A stretch of 64,000 nucleotides of DNA from an uncultured SAR116 cluster alpha proteobacterium (GCA_902612965.1 CACMFN010000005.1:45941-109940), one strand, 5' to 3'. Shown: positions 55,751 through 64,000, counted from the first letter of the stretch. Translations and numbers: made by a program. Notes: generated from the letters alone by a model not told the origin.

Positions 55751-55778
55751 GCGGATTGATTTTGTCTAATCAATCCGC
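55751..55778 (-). terminator. Hairpin between imelysin-like and hydroxylase genes
   Basis: Perfect 11-bp stem GCGGATTGATT / AATCAATCCGC with a 6-nt loop, in the 57-base space between the two minus-strand genes. Read on the minus strand it is followed by CTTACTATTTTAAAAT, a weak U-tract, so it probably acts as a partial terminator or mRNA-stabilising stem that keeps the first gene's transcript in excess over the transporter genes. Confidence 0.6.
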
Positions 55779-55791
55779 TCACATAATATAT

Positions 55792-57177
55792 TTAGTCGTT
55801 TTCTGCAGAGTTTGATCCACCAAGTTTAGCTGATAAGTCTGAAATATTAGCTAACTGATCATTTGCTCTTGCTTTAACAGCAAACACATCTACCATCAAC
55901 TTCTGGATTTTAAGCATATGCAATTTATACTCATCCCAACCAGATGCTTCGTCTTTGATAAAATTACCATTAGAGTCAACTCCGGTTACTTGAGAGGAAT
56001 TTAAAAGCACAGGACCAAATCCCATCATACGGTTCAGTTTGACAGCAGTCTCACCTATATTGTTTTTCCCGCATTGAAGGGCAAGTGCAAATCCTTTTAA
56101 TTCACCCCAATGCTTGCCATAGGTTGCGAAGGCTTTTGTTGTATCACCATTGGCTTCAATGATTGTCTGCAGCTTATCTATGTCTTTGTAGACTGAGCCT
56201 GCATACTTGAAGACTGATTCGGCTATTACTTTTTCCCAGTTCTGACCGATGATATCTCTTAGCACATACAGCTGTGACCTTTGCGCATTTGTAAGTGCTT
56301 CCCCATTGGCTGCAGTAATTATTTTTCTGCCGTCAACAAATGCTTGTGTTACTGTATTAAAGTAATCAGTTTTTCCACCTTTGTCATAGCTTGCTGCATA
56401 ATACGCATGTGCAAAATTATACTCTGTTTTGAGATCTACAACGCCATCTCCATTATGGTCAGCAGCTGCCATATCTTTCATTTTTGTTATATTATAATTT
56501 TGCTCAGCAGTTAGGTTAAGTGAGTGAGCTGCAGCTCCCCAGTATCCAAACGCCTCGTCCCAAGAATGTTCTTTACCTGTATAATATGCACCATCCTTGT
56601 AAGGCTTATTATTTGGCTTATTGTCAGGCCCAAGCTTTTCATCAAGATAGTTGTCAACTGCCTGGTTATAAAATACAGCTCCCATAGCAAATTTAGATAT
56701 CAGCTGGGGGTAATTGTATCCTGTGTTAGGATCAAATGCAGATCCATGTTCGGCTGCTTTGTTAATCATGTGTTCAAGAACTTCAACACCTGTCATGCCT
56801 CCTGGCCAACCATTGACTAGACCTTTATAGCTCTTACCTGAAAGATTTTTACCAGATGAGATTTCATTTAAAAGTGTTTGTTTAATTTTGAAATCACCTT
56901 TTGATGCAGGTGCCAGAATCTTTTTATTTTTATCAGAGCCTTTAAAATAAGCCATCATCTCAGGAAGGTTTCCAGATCCAGCAAGCTTCTTCAAGCTGTC
57001 GTGTTGAACATGCCTAGCAATTTGCCCACTGTAAGATACTGAATTGGTTTTGTCTCCACTGTATCCTTTAAGTGTTATTGGGAATGGACCATAAGAGTGA
57101 CCATCTCCAAAAGCAGGAAGAGCTAAAGTTGTACCAAAAACTCCAGCCAGAATTAGTTTTGTAAATTTATTTTGCAT
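55792..57177 (-). CDS. Imelysin-like DUF4856 periplasmic protein
   Basis: 461 aa. Signal peptide MQNKFTKLILAGVFGTTLALPAFG. The mature part has DUF4856 features (VEVLEHMINKAAEHGSAFDP, HSWDEAFGYWGAAA, QCGKNNIGETAVKLNRMMGFGPVLL), a family related to the imelysin/IrpA iron-regulated proteins. A calcium-loop motif D-x-N-x-D-G-x-x-D lies at residues 240-248, and DSNGNFIKDE is a second weaker one. The gene is noticeably richer in G/C than its neighbours. It is the first gene of the iron operon behind a palindromic operator. It may bind iron in the periplasm for FbpA; no enzyme activity is evident. Confidence 0.8.
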   Translation of the reverse strand: MQNKFTKLILAGVFGTTLALPAFGDGHSYGPFPITLKGYSGDKTNSVSYSGQIARHVQHDSLKKLAGSGNLPEMMAYFKGSDKNKKILAPASKGDFKIKQTLLNEISSGKNLSGKSYKGLVNGWPGGMTGVEVLEHMINKAAEHGSAFDPNTGYNYPQLISKFAMGAVFYNQAVDNYLDEKLGPDNKPNNKPYKDGAYYTGKEHSWDEAFGYWGAAAHSLNLTAEQNYNITKMKDMAAADHNGDGVVDLKTEYNFAHAYYAASYDKGGKTDYFNTVTQAFVDGRKIITAANGEALTNAQRSQLYVLRDIIGQNWEKVIAESVFKYAGSVYKDIDKLQTIIEANGDTTKAFATYGKHWGELKGFALALQCGKNNIGETAVKLNRMMGFGPVLLNSSQVTGVDSNGNFIKDEASGWDEYKLHMLKIQKLMVDVFAVKARANDQLANISDLSAKLGGSNSAEND

Positions 57178-57208
57178 TTATATTCCCCTCATGCAAGTTC
57201 ATTAAGTT

Positions 57209-57239
57209 AATTAGTACAAGAACTGTACTAATTTATCAA
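57209..57239 (-). promoter_or_regulatory. Promoter and inverted-repeat operator of the iron operon
   Basis: On the minus strand TTGATA (57239-57234, 5 of 6 to -35) and TACTAA (57216-57211, a weak -10) are 17 nt apart. A perfect inverted repeat with 10-bp arms AATTAGTACA / TGTACTAATT around a 5-nt centre (57209-57233) covers the spacer and -10. A further copy of AATTAGTAC lies at 57245-57253, upstream of the -35. This layout fits repression by an iron regulator (Fur, Irr or RirA class), but the sequence does not match a consensus I can name with confidence. Confidence 0.55.
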
Positions 57240-57432
57240 TACTTAATTAGTACTATTTAATTTTTATCTCAAGTTTTTTTAAAATTGATTAAGATTTTTT
57301 AAAAAATTATTAAAAACGTATTTTCTAAATGTAAGATTTTTATTTTCAAATAGTTTAATTTTTAATGTAAATGAATACCGAAAAGAATTTTATAAGTTGG
57401 GTTTTCATTTAAATTATGCCAGATAGAAAGTT

Positions 57433-57627
57433 ATGAAAAAAGTCCACTCACTGGAATTAAAAAAATATAAAGTATTTAGAGAGCTTGAATTACCACTTTG
57501 TTCCTTTGAGATCAAAAAAGGATTTAATGAGTTTGTAATTACAGCTAAGAATGAAAATGGTTTTGTAATCAGATTAAATTATAATCTAATTAATGATAAT
57601 AATATACTAAGGGAAGAGATTTCATGA
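57433..57627 (+). CDS. Small protein translationally coupled to agmatinase
   Basis: 64 aa, no signal or membrane helix. It is mixed alpha/beta with a charged start (KKVHSLELKKYKVFRELEL) and one Cys. No family recognised. Its TGA overlaps the speB ATG (ATGA), so the two are co-translated and a role with agmatinase is likely. AGAAAG precedes its ATG. The 255 bases upstream (57178-57432) hold the iron-operon operator and otherwise only AT-rich sequence. Confidence 0.6.
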   Translation: MKKVHSLELKKYKVFRELELPLCSFEIKKGFNEFVITAKNENGFVIRLNYNLINDNNILREEIS

Positions 57628-58595
57628 GTGATGAAAAAAAAAAGAATGATAATAACGACATACTAGTTGACCAAGCTTGGAGGGCAGGCGATAGGTCAAA
57701 AAGATTTTATGAAATGACCTATGCGGGTGCCACTAGTTTTCTTAGGCGCAAATACTCAAAAGAATTAAATGGAGTTGATATTGCGGTCTCTGGAGTGCCC
57801 TTTGATTCCGCTGTTACTAATCGTCCTGGTTGTAGATTGGGTCCAAGAGCTATCCGTTCCTCCTCTGTAGAGTTGGCGTCATTAAATTCTTATCCTTTTG
57901 GTTTTGATCCATTCCAGCATCTAAATGTTATTGATTACGGTGATTGTTATTTAAATACCCATAAACCTGAAACAATTGAGGGAGCAATTTTTACTCATGC
58001 TAAGTCAATAATTGATACAAATACAAAGATGTTAACTTTTGGAGGCGATCATTTCATTTCCCTTCCTTTGTTAAGAGCGCATGCTGAAAAGTATGGCCCC
58101 CTATCTTTGCTACAATTTGATTCCCATTGTGATACATGGGAACCACAAGGGCCAATTGATCACGGAACTATGTTTCTAACAGCAGTTAATGAAGGTTTGA
58201 TTAATGTTGATACATCAATTCAAGTTGGATTAAGAACACACAATGATCTTAACGTTGGGATTGAAGTTATTGATATAAGGTATATACACGAAAATGGTAT
58301 TAAGAAATCAGTCGAAAGAATATTAAAACGTATTAATAAAACAAATTGTTACATGACTTTTGATATAGATTTCCTTGATCCTGCCTTCGCACCTGGAACC
58401 GGAACTCCAGTTTGCGGTGGAGTAGCCACATGGCAAGCCTTGGAATTCATAAGATCATTAGAAGAAATTAATTTTGTTGGTATGGATCTTGTAGAGGTGT
58501 CTCCACCATATGACCATGCGGAGATAACTTCAATGGCCGCTGCTACAGTAGCTCATGACTGGATTTGTATAATGGCAGACAAACAAAGAAAATAA
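57624..58595 (+). CDS. speB: Agmatinase
   Basis: 323 aa. Mn2+ motifs FGGDHFISLPLLRAHAEKYG, QFDSHCDTW and FDIDFLDPAFAPGTGTP follow E. coli SpeB closely, as does DLVEVSPPYDHAEITSMAAAT. GPIDHGTMF supplies the substrate His. It hydrolyses agmatine to putrescine and urea. Downstream genes encode gamma-glutamylation and oxidation of putrescine, so the cluster starts a catabolic route from agmatine. Starts within the 64-aa gene by a 4-nt overlap. Confidence 0.93.
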   Translation: MSDEKKKNDNNDILVDQAWRAGDRSKRFYEMTYAGATSFLRRKYSKELNGVDIAVSGVPFDSAVTNRPGCRLGPRAIRSSSVELASLNSYPFGFDPFQHLNVIDYGDCYLNTHKPETIEGAIFTHAKSIIDTNTKMLTFGGDHFISLPLLRAHAEKYGPLSLLQFDSHCDTWEPQGPIDHGTMFLTAVNEGLINVDTSIQVGLRTHNDLNVGIEVIDIRYIHENGIKKSVERILKRINKTNCYMTFDIDFLDPAFAPGTGTPVCGGVATWQALEFIRSLEEINFVGMDLVEVSPPYDHAEITSMAAATVAHDWICIMADKQRK

Positions 58596-58600
58596 AGCCA

Positions 58601-59908
58601 ATGGAGCTGTTAGATTTTATTCAAAGTGAAACTGATATAAAGAATTTAAATGTAGTTCTTACTGATTTAAATGGTATTTTTAGGGGTAAGAAAATACCTA
58701 TTTCTCAAATAAATAAAATTCAGAATGGTCATTTTCGAATGCCAATTTCTGTAATGAACTTAGACATTTGGGGAAATGATATAGAAAATAGCAAATGGGT
58801 TTTCGAAACTGGTGACGCAGATGGCAGAGGATTATGGACACATAAAAAACCATTACTTATAAAATCAGTAAGCCCCAACAACGCCATAATTCCAGTATCA
58901 ATGCATAACGAGGATAAAACACCTTTCTTGGGTGATCCAATTCATTTATTAGTAGATTTGGAAAAAAAACTCTCTAATAAAAAATTAAAGCCTATTATAG
59001 GAATAGAGTTAGAGTTTTATCTTTTAAGGAAAAATTTCTCCAATAGTATCTCAGAAAGCAATATGTATTCAATTGCTGAGATTGATAGTAATTATGAATT
59101 ATTTGAAGAAATTTTTAAATCATGTGAAGAAAATAATATTAAGATTGAAAGTACAGTATCAGAGGCTGGAGCAGGTCAATATGAAATAGTGTTGACGCAT
59201 AATGATAATTTGATTGAAGTAGCAACTAATGTTGTGTTTTTAAAACATATCATAAGAAGTATTGCGCCAAAGTTTGGTTATACAGCATGCTTTATGTCTA
59301 AACCTTTTGGTGATTTGCCAGGTAGTGGAATACATGTTCACTATTCTCTAGTTAACGAAAAAAATGAGAATATTTTTGATAATGGAACTCCAGAAGGGAG
59401 CAACAAATTAAGGTATGCGATTGGTGGTCTTATAAAGACAATGCCTGAAGTTACTCTTATTATGGCACCACATTTAAACTCTTATCGTCGTCTTGTGTCA
59501 GAAACTCATGCTCCTAATATAATTTCTTGGGGTTATGAAAATAGAACAGTGGCTTTGAGGGTCCCTGGTGGAGACAATAAATCGAAACGAATTGAGCATA
59601 GAGTTGCAGGTTCAGACGTAAATCCTTATATGCTTATATCTTCAATTATTTTAGGAGTTAATGAAGGTATTGAGAAACAGATTGAGCCACCTAATCCAGA
59701 AGTAGGTAATGCATACAAATCTAATAATGATGGCTTGCCTGCAAGTTGGCAAGCATCAATAGGTGAATTTCAAAATGGGCAATTAATACATAATAGATTT
59801 CCAAAAGAATTAGTCGATATGTTTTTAAATTGTAAAAAACAGGAGTGTCAAAAACTTACTTCAAAAGTAACTGATGATGAGATGAACTCATATTTAAATA
59901 CTGTTTGA
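58601..59908 (+). CDS. Gamma-glutamylpolyamine synthetase-type glutamine synthetase homologue
   Basis: 435 aa from the ATG at 58601, 5 nt past the speB stop; an upstream TTG at 58565 lies inside speB and is rejected. It is a GlnA-fold enzyme of the PuuA/GlnT branch: GIELEFYL, SEAGAGQYEI, GSGIHVHYS, NSYRRLVSETHAPN, ENRTVALRVPGG and RIEHRVAGSDVNPYM. It should ligate glutamate to an amine such as putrescine with ATP. A second paralogue lies at 62653. The ammonia-site details cannot rule out another amine substrate. Confidence 0.82.
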   Translation: MELLDFIQSETDIKNLNVVLTDLNGIFRGKKIPISQINKIQNGHFRMPISVMNLDIWGNDIENSKWVFETGDADGRGLWTHKKPLLIKSVSPNNAIIPVSMHNEDKTPFLGDPIHLLVDLEKKLSNKKLKPIIGIELEFYLLRKNFSNSISESNMYSIAEIDSNYELFEEIFKSCEENNIKIESTVSEAGAGQYEIVLTHNDNLIEVATNVVFLKHIIRSIAPKFGYTACFMSKPFGDLPGSGIHVHYSLVNEKNENIFDNGTPEGSNKLRYAIGGLIKTMPEVTLIMAPHLNSYRRLVSETHAPNIISWGYENRTVALRVPGGDNKSKRIEHRVAGSDVNPYMLISSIILGVNEGIEKQIEPPNPEVGNAYKSNNDGLPASWQASIGEFQNGQLIHNRFPKELVDMFLNCKKQECQKLTSKVTDDEMNSYLNTV

Positions 59909-59914
59909 AAAGAA

Positions 59915-61189
59915 TTATACTTGAAGCCAGTCTCTAAATTTGTACCATGACATACCCAAAGCTAAAACCGGAGTTCTAAAGATACCTCCCGGAAATGTCA
60001 TGTGTTTAATTGAACTAAAAACTTTAAATCTATTTGTTGTTTTTAAAATATCTTCTGCAATCATTTTTCCTGCTAGGGCTGTTAAGGCAACCCCATGGCC
60101 AGAATATCCTTGTGCAAAATAAATATTGGAGTCAAGTTTTCCAAAATGAGGTATTCTACTTAGAGTTATGCCTATCTTTCCTGACCAAGACATCTCAACA
60201 CCAATATTTTTTAGTAAAGGAAAAAGGTAAGTCATTTTTCTTAATAGCATGGGGGTAGCATCTTTGGGTGTTATATTTGAATAGATAGAGGCACCTCCAA
60301 AGATGAGCCTGTTTTTGTAGTCAAGTCGATAATAATTAAGTGCAGTATTGCAATCTGCAACAGCACAATCTTTAAGGACTATATCAATGTTTTTTATTGG
60401 CTCTGTAGCCATAACAGATGAAACGGCTGGCGCTAATTTATCTTTCATTGGCTTAAATACTAATCCTTCAAGATAGGCATTTCCACAAAGTATAACTTTT
60501 GTTGCTTTTATTTTTATATTTTTATCGGTTAATAAAATCGGTAATTTATCATCTTCTTTTTTAATGATTTTTGTGTTTTCAAAGATTTTAACCCCAAGCC
60601 CTTTAGCCGCTTCTGCAAGACCATGCAGATATTTCATTGGGTGCAAGTGACCGCTGCCCTCATCAAAAATACCACCTACATAACGGTCAGTTTTAACATA
60701 ATCATTTACTGAAGCAGTATCTTCTAAAAATTTGAGACCTTTGTAACCATTATGAGACCATTCATCCTTCATTTCATAAAGTTCTGAAAGATGTCTCTTA
60801 TGTAGGGCTGCATATATGTATCCCATCTTTAGGTCACAGTTTATATTATATTTTTTTATTCTGGTTTCAACTATATCAACAGCTTCGATTCCTGCATCCC
60901 AAGCCATTTTGTGAAACTTTTCATCTAAGTTTTTCTTTATTTTTGAAAAGTCAGTTGACCAACCCTGTGAAATGTGGCCTCCATTTCTTCCTGAAGCCCC
61001 AAAACCAATATATTCTTTTTCAAAAACGCAGACACTTAATCCAGCTTCAGCTAGTTCGATTGCAGAGGATAAACCTGTAAATCCACCTCCTATAATAGCT
61101 ATTTCACACTCAATATCTTGATCAAGTGATTTGAATTTCTCAGGTTTTCTTAGATCATGCTTATAAATCGAATTATATAAAATATTCAT
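59915..61189 (-). CDS. puuB: FAD-dependent gamma-glutamylputrescine oxidase (PuuB-like)
   Basis: 424 aa DAO-family flavoenzyme. FAD-binding IAIIGGGFTGLSSAIELAEAG, the RNGGHISQGW segment typical of PuuB/OrdL, EGSGHLHPMKYLHGLA and the C-terminal YFAQGYSGHGVALT FAD-contacting loop. It would oxidise gamma-glutamylputrescine (or another gamma-glutamyl amine) to the aldehyde, releasing H2O2 or reducing another acceptor. It is on the opposite strand to the rest of the cluster, converging with the first synthetase gene. Confidence 0.85.
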   Translation of the reverse strand: MNILYNSIYKHDLRKPEKFKSLDQDIECEIAIIGGGFTGLSSAIELAEAGLSVCVFEKEYIGFGASGRNGGHISQGWSTDFSKIKKNLDEKFHKMAWDAGIEAVDIVETRIKKYNINCDLKMGYIYAALHKRHLSELYEMKDEWSHNGYKGLKFLEDTASVNDYVKTDRYVGGIFDEGSGHLHPMKYLHGLAEAAKGLGVKIFENTKIIKKEDDKLPILLTDKNIKIKATKVILCGNAYLEGLVFKPMKDKLAPAVSSVMATEPIKNIDIVLKDCAVADCNTALNYYRLDYKNRLIFGGASIYSNITPKDATPMLLRKMTYLFPLLKNIGVEMSWSGKIGITLSRIPHFGKLDSNIYFAQGYSGHGVALTALAGKMIAEDILKTTNRFKVFSSIKHMTFPGGIFRTPVLALGMSWYKFRDWLQV

Positions 61190-61290
61190 AAAAATTTACT
61201 GATTTTGGTGACTAATTCGAAGTTATTTGGCATATTGTCGCTAATTAATCAATGATCATTAAAAACTATTGAAAGTTAGTAGAGAAAAAT

Positions 61291-62643
61291 ATGGATAATT
61301 TAATAGATTATGAAAGTACACTTTTGGATCATCATCTTCCACCATTCACAGATTATAAAGGTTTAGCTAAAGATGGAATAAGAATAATTTCTAAAGCGTC
61401 AGGTAATTATATTTTTGATAATGAAGGTAATAAAATTTTAGATGCAATGGCTGGTCTTTGGTGTGTAAATATTGGATATGGCAGAGATGAATTAGCAGAG
61501 GTTGCCAAAGAACAGATTTTAAGACTTCCATATTATAATAGTTTTTTTAAAACAAATAATATTCCTGCAGCAAAGTTATCAAAAAAATTATCTGAGATCA
61601 CTCCTCAAGGATTGAATCATACTTTTTTTGCGAATTCTGGTTCAGAGGCAAATGATACAATAATTCGAATGGTAAGGCATTACTGGGCCCTAAAGAGAGA
61701 GCCTCAAAAAAGAATAATTATTGGTAGAGAGTATGGTTACCATGGTTCAACAATTATGTCCGCCAGTATGGGTGGTATGGTGGACATGCATAACCAAGCT
61801 GCAAAAGAAAATGACTTCCATCATATTCCTGCTCCTTACTCTTTTAAGTATAGAGGGAATCAATCAGAAGATTTGTTTGCTGAAACATCTTCTAACTGGC
61901 TTGAAGAGAAAATTTTAGAACTTGGAAAAGATAAAATAGCAGCTTTTGTAGCTGAGCCAATTCAAGGTGCTGGCGGAGTAATAATACCTCCAAATGGCTA
62001 CTTTGGACACATTCAAGAAATTTGCAAAAAATATAACATATTATTTATTGCTGACGAAGTTATCACAGGTTTTGGAAGAACAGGTGAGTGGTTTGCATCA
62101 CAAAAGATGAACCTTTCTCCAGATATGATGACCTTAGCAAAGGGATTAACCTCTGGTTATATTCCAATGTCAGCTGTAATGGTAGGTGAAAAAGTAGCTA
62201 GTACATTCATTGAAGAGGGCGGAGAATTTTACCATGGATTTACTTATTCTGGTCACCCGGTGGCAGCAGCTGTAGCACTTGAAAATTTAAATATTATCGA
62301 GAGAGAAAATTTAATAACAAAAGTTGCAAGTGATACCATCCCATATTTTGCTTCAAAAATAAAAGCTTTAAATGATCATCCTCTTGTTGGTGAGGCTAGA
62401 AGCTTTGGTTTGTTAGCATGTGTTGAATTAGTTAAAGATAAATCAGGCCCTGAACTATTTAGTAACGTAGGTGAAACTGGAATGATTTGCAGAGATTTTT
62501 GTATTCAAAATGGTCTTATGATGCGTGCAGTCAGAGATGGGATGATTATGTCACCTGCTTTAACAATAACAAAAAATGAGATTGATGAGATTATAAATAA
62601 ATTTGAGATTGCGTTAGAACAGACAATGAAAAAAATAATTTAA
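61291..62643 (+). CDS. spuC: Class III omega-aminotransferase, putrescine-pyruvate type (SpuC-like)
   Basis: 450 aa. FANSGSEANDTIIRMVRHYW, EYGYHGSTIMSASMGG, IADEVITGFGRTGEW, the PLP lysine in TLAKGLTSGYIPMSA, and HGFTYSGHPVAAA identify the SpuC/omega-amino acid:pyruvate transaminase group. It likely transfers the amine of putrescine (or of GABA/beta-alanine) to pyruvate, giving a route parallel to the gamma-glutamyl one. It is divergent from puuB across about 100 bases and 9 nt upstream of the second synthetase gene. Confidence 0.82.
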   Translation: MDNLIDYESTLLDHHLPPFTDYKGLAKDGIRIISKASGNYIFDNEGNKILDAMAGLWCVNIGYGRDELAEVAKEQILRLPYYNSFFKTNNIPAAKLSKKLSEITPQGLNHTFFANSGSEANDTIIRMVRHYWALKREPQKRIIIGREYGYHGSTIMSASMGGMVDMHNQAAKENDFHHIPAPYSFKYRGNQSEDLFAETSSNWLEEKILELGKDKIAAFVAEPIQGAGGVIIPPNGYFGHIQEICKKYNILFIADEVITGFGRTGEWFASQKMNLSPDMMTLAKGLTSGYIPMSAVMVGEKVASTFIEEGGEFYHGFTYSGHPVAAAVALENLNIIERENLITKVASDTIPYFASKIKALNDHPLVGEARSFGLLACVELVKDKSGPELFSNVGETGMICRDFCIQNGLMMRAVRDGMIMSPALTITKNEIDEIINKFEIALEQTMKKII

Positions 62644-62652
62644 AGGAAATTT

Positions 62653-63987
62653 ATGAATTTAAATAAATGGCTTTCAGATAATAAAATAACTGAAGTTGAA
62701 TGTTTAGTAAGTGACATTGCTGGCATTCCTAGGGGTAAGATAGTTCCTGTAGAAAAATATATTAAAACAAGTTCTTCAGAAGGCTTGAGATTGCCAGAAT
62801 ATGTGTTTGGTCAAAATGTAACAGGTGACTACGGCGACTCAAATGTATTGGGTGAAACAGTAGGTGACGTTGTTTTAAAGCCAGATGCTAAAACTGTCAG
62901 GCTTGTACCATGGTATAAAGAACCTACGGCGCAAATTATACATGATGCATTTTACTTTGATGGGAGAACAGTAGACGTTTCACCACGTGAGGTTTTAAAA
63001 AATGTTTTAAAGTATTTTAAAAAAGAGGGATTAAAACCAGTTGTAGCTCCAGAATTAGAGTTTTTCTTAGTTGAGCAAAATTCAAACTCAGATGACCCTT
63101 TAAGAACTCCATTGGGTAGATCGGGTTTGCCAGAAAAAGCAAAGCAAGCTTATGGGATTGACGCAGTAAATGATTTTGATCCTCTTTTTGAAGATATATA
63201 TGATTTTTGTGATACTCAAAAAATTGATATTGATACATTGTCACATGAAGCTGGTGCTGCTCAAATGGAAATAAATTTTAACCATGGTGAAGCAACTGAA
63301 TTAGCTGATCAAGTGTTTCTTTTTAAGCGTACTGTGAGGCAAACAGCGATAAGTCATAATTTACATGCTACATTTATGGCAAAGCCAATGCAGTATCAGC
63401 CAGGTAGTGCAATGCATATACATGTTTCTGTATTTGATGAAAAAACTGGAAAAAATATTTTTTCTAACAAAGAAGGCAGTGAAACTGATCAGTTTTACTA
63501 TGCTTTAGCAGGCTTGCAGAATCATTTTTCTGGCGCTATGGCACTCGTCGCTCCATATGTAAATTCTTACAGAAGGCCTCCAAAAAATGATGATGCTCCA
63601 GCTAACTTAGGTTGGGGTATTGATAATAGGACTGTGGGTTTAAGGGTTCCAGTAAGTAAGCCAACATCACGACGAATAGAGAACAGGATCCCTGGTGCTG
63701 ACTCCAATCCTTATTTAGCAATAGCAGCTACTTTGGCTTGTGTGTGGCTTGGTCTCGAGGAGCAAAAAAAACCTAATAAACCCAAAGTAAAAAGTCTTGA
63801 AGGTGTAGCAACGCTTCCAAGGAATTTAGATATTGCTTTAGATATGCTTGAAAAATCAGATGCCATGCAGAAAACTCTCGGTGAGAGGTTTGTAAAATTA
63901 TTCGCTGAAGTAAAAAGAAGTGAGGCCGAAGCCTTTCTGGATGTTATAAGTCCTTGGGAAAGGCAATATCTACTGTTAAACGTATGA
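62653..63987 (+). CDS. puuA: Gamma-glutamylpolyamine synthetase (PuuA-like, second copy)
   Basis: 444 aa GlnA-fold enzyme of the PuuA branch. PELEFFL, SHEAGAAQMEINFNHG, GSAMHIHVSV, NSYRRPPKNDDAPAN, DNRTVGLRVPVS and RIENRIPGADSNPYLA are intact. It is closer to typical PuuA than the copy at 58601; the two differ in length at the N-terminus and in the 100-150 region. It is co-transcribed with the aminotransferase. The gene ends 13 bases before the window edge, so any puuC/puuD partners would lie outside. Confidence 0.86.
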   Translation: MNLNKWLSDNKITEVECLVSDIAGIPRGKIVPVEKYIKTSSSEGLRLPEYVFGQNVTGDYGDSNVLGETVGDVVLKPDAKTVRLVPWYKEPTAQIIHDAFYFDGRTVDVSPREVLKNVLKYFKKEGLKPVVAPELEFFLVEQNSNSDDPLRTPLGRSGLPEKAKQAYGIDAVNDFDPLFEDIYDFCDTQKIDIDTLSHEAGAAQMEINFNHGEATELADQVFLFKRTVRQTAISHNLHATFMAKPMQYQPGSAMHIHVSVFDEKTGKNIFSNKEGSETDQFYYALAGLQNHFSGAMALVAPYVNSYRRPPKNDDAPANLGWGIDNRTVGLRVPVSKPTSRRIENRIPGADSNPYLAIAATLACVWLGLEEQKKPNKPKVKSLEGVATLPRNLDIALDMLEKSDAMQKTLGERFVKLFAEVKRSEAEAFLDVISPWERQYLLLNV

Positions 63988-64000
63988 TTCTTTTTTTTTC

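Noticed and set aside
57178..57432. A further small gene in the largest intergenic space.
   Set aside because: Only AT-rich sequence plus the promoter/operator; no frame with a ribosome site and coding character.
57624..58595. Formimidoylglutamase or arginase for the agmatinase gene.
   Set aside because: GGDHFISLPLLRAHA and DIDFLDPAFAPGTGTP follow SpeB closely and the neighbours are putrescine genes.
1..64000. tRNA, rRNA, CRISPR array, insertion sequence, integrase or phage genes.
   Set aside because: Reading the gaps and gene set showed none; no direct-repeat arrays or transposase motifs were found, and the gaps are too short for most of these.

Overview
The window is AT-rich, gene-dense DNA (about 65 protein genes, no intergenic gap over 300 bases, many 4-8 nt overlaps) that reads as a chromosome segment of a streamlined, free-living, aerobic marine-type alphaproteobacterium. 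Alphaproteobacterial markers are the FzlA-like GST, the argH/lptM/lysA block next to tlpA, the double-length dCTP deaminase, and the EtfAB - PduO-type adenosyltransferase - twin-TM small protein order. Placement near AT-rich SAR116 or HIMB59/AEGEAN-169 lineages is a guess from composition and gene content. No rRNA, tRNA, CRISPR, IS element or prophage was seen.

Layout. 0-5.6 kb: division and envelope genes (fzlA-like, ydcF-like, zinc-ribbon protein), lysA-lptM-argH, tlpA. 5.6-23.2 kb: a carbohydrate island. A seven-gene minus-strand iol operon carries a complete iolC(DUF2090)-iolD-iolB-iolE set followed by a second kinase, a second IolB-family isomerase and a class II aldolase. Facing away from it is a CUT2 sugar ABC transporter (with a strong terminator after the binding-protein gene), a Gfo/Idh dehydrogenase and an SDR; then iolG and xylBA. 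23.2-31.0 kb: a minus-strand housekeeping run (etfAB, cobalamin adenosyltransferase, folD, yggT, tdk, a ureohydrolase, acsA, recX). 31.1-35.9 kb: dcd, argD, argF, hslO and a Tat-like exported protein. 35.9-40.8 kb: trkH, folE, a CLC transporter with an atypical gate, and a FliL-like protein.

40.9-49.3 kb: an envelope and motility region. Three tandem bactofilins are divergent from a membrane-anchored M23 endopeptidase, followed by rpoN (sigma-54) and a PomA/PomB-type stator pair. motA has a textbook GG-N10-GC sigma-54 promoter, linking it to rpoN 1 kb away. 49.3-52.1 kb: a DpaL-like PLP enzyme, an FMN 2-hydroxyacid dehydrogenase that appears to start at ATT, and a small cysteine-rich secreted protein. 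52.1-57.2 kb: a probable iron operon (imelysin-like DUF4856 protein, diiron fatty-acid hydroxylase-type protein, Fe3+ binding protein, Fe3+ permease; no ATPase gene) behind a promoter overlapped by a 10-bp-arm inverted repeat. 57.4-64.0 kb: agmatine/putrescine catabolism (agmatinase, two gamma-glutamylpolyamine synthetase-type genes, PuuB-type oxidase, SpuC-type transaminase), running off the right edge.

Metabolically the window suggests a cell that scavenges inositols and pentoses, polyamines, 2-hydroxyacids, acetate and iron. The least explained items are the second iol-like enzyme set, the hydroxylase inside the iron operon, the CLC protein without its gating glutamate, and the bactofilin trio. 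Function calls come from reading motifs in the translated sequence; no database search was run.
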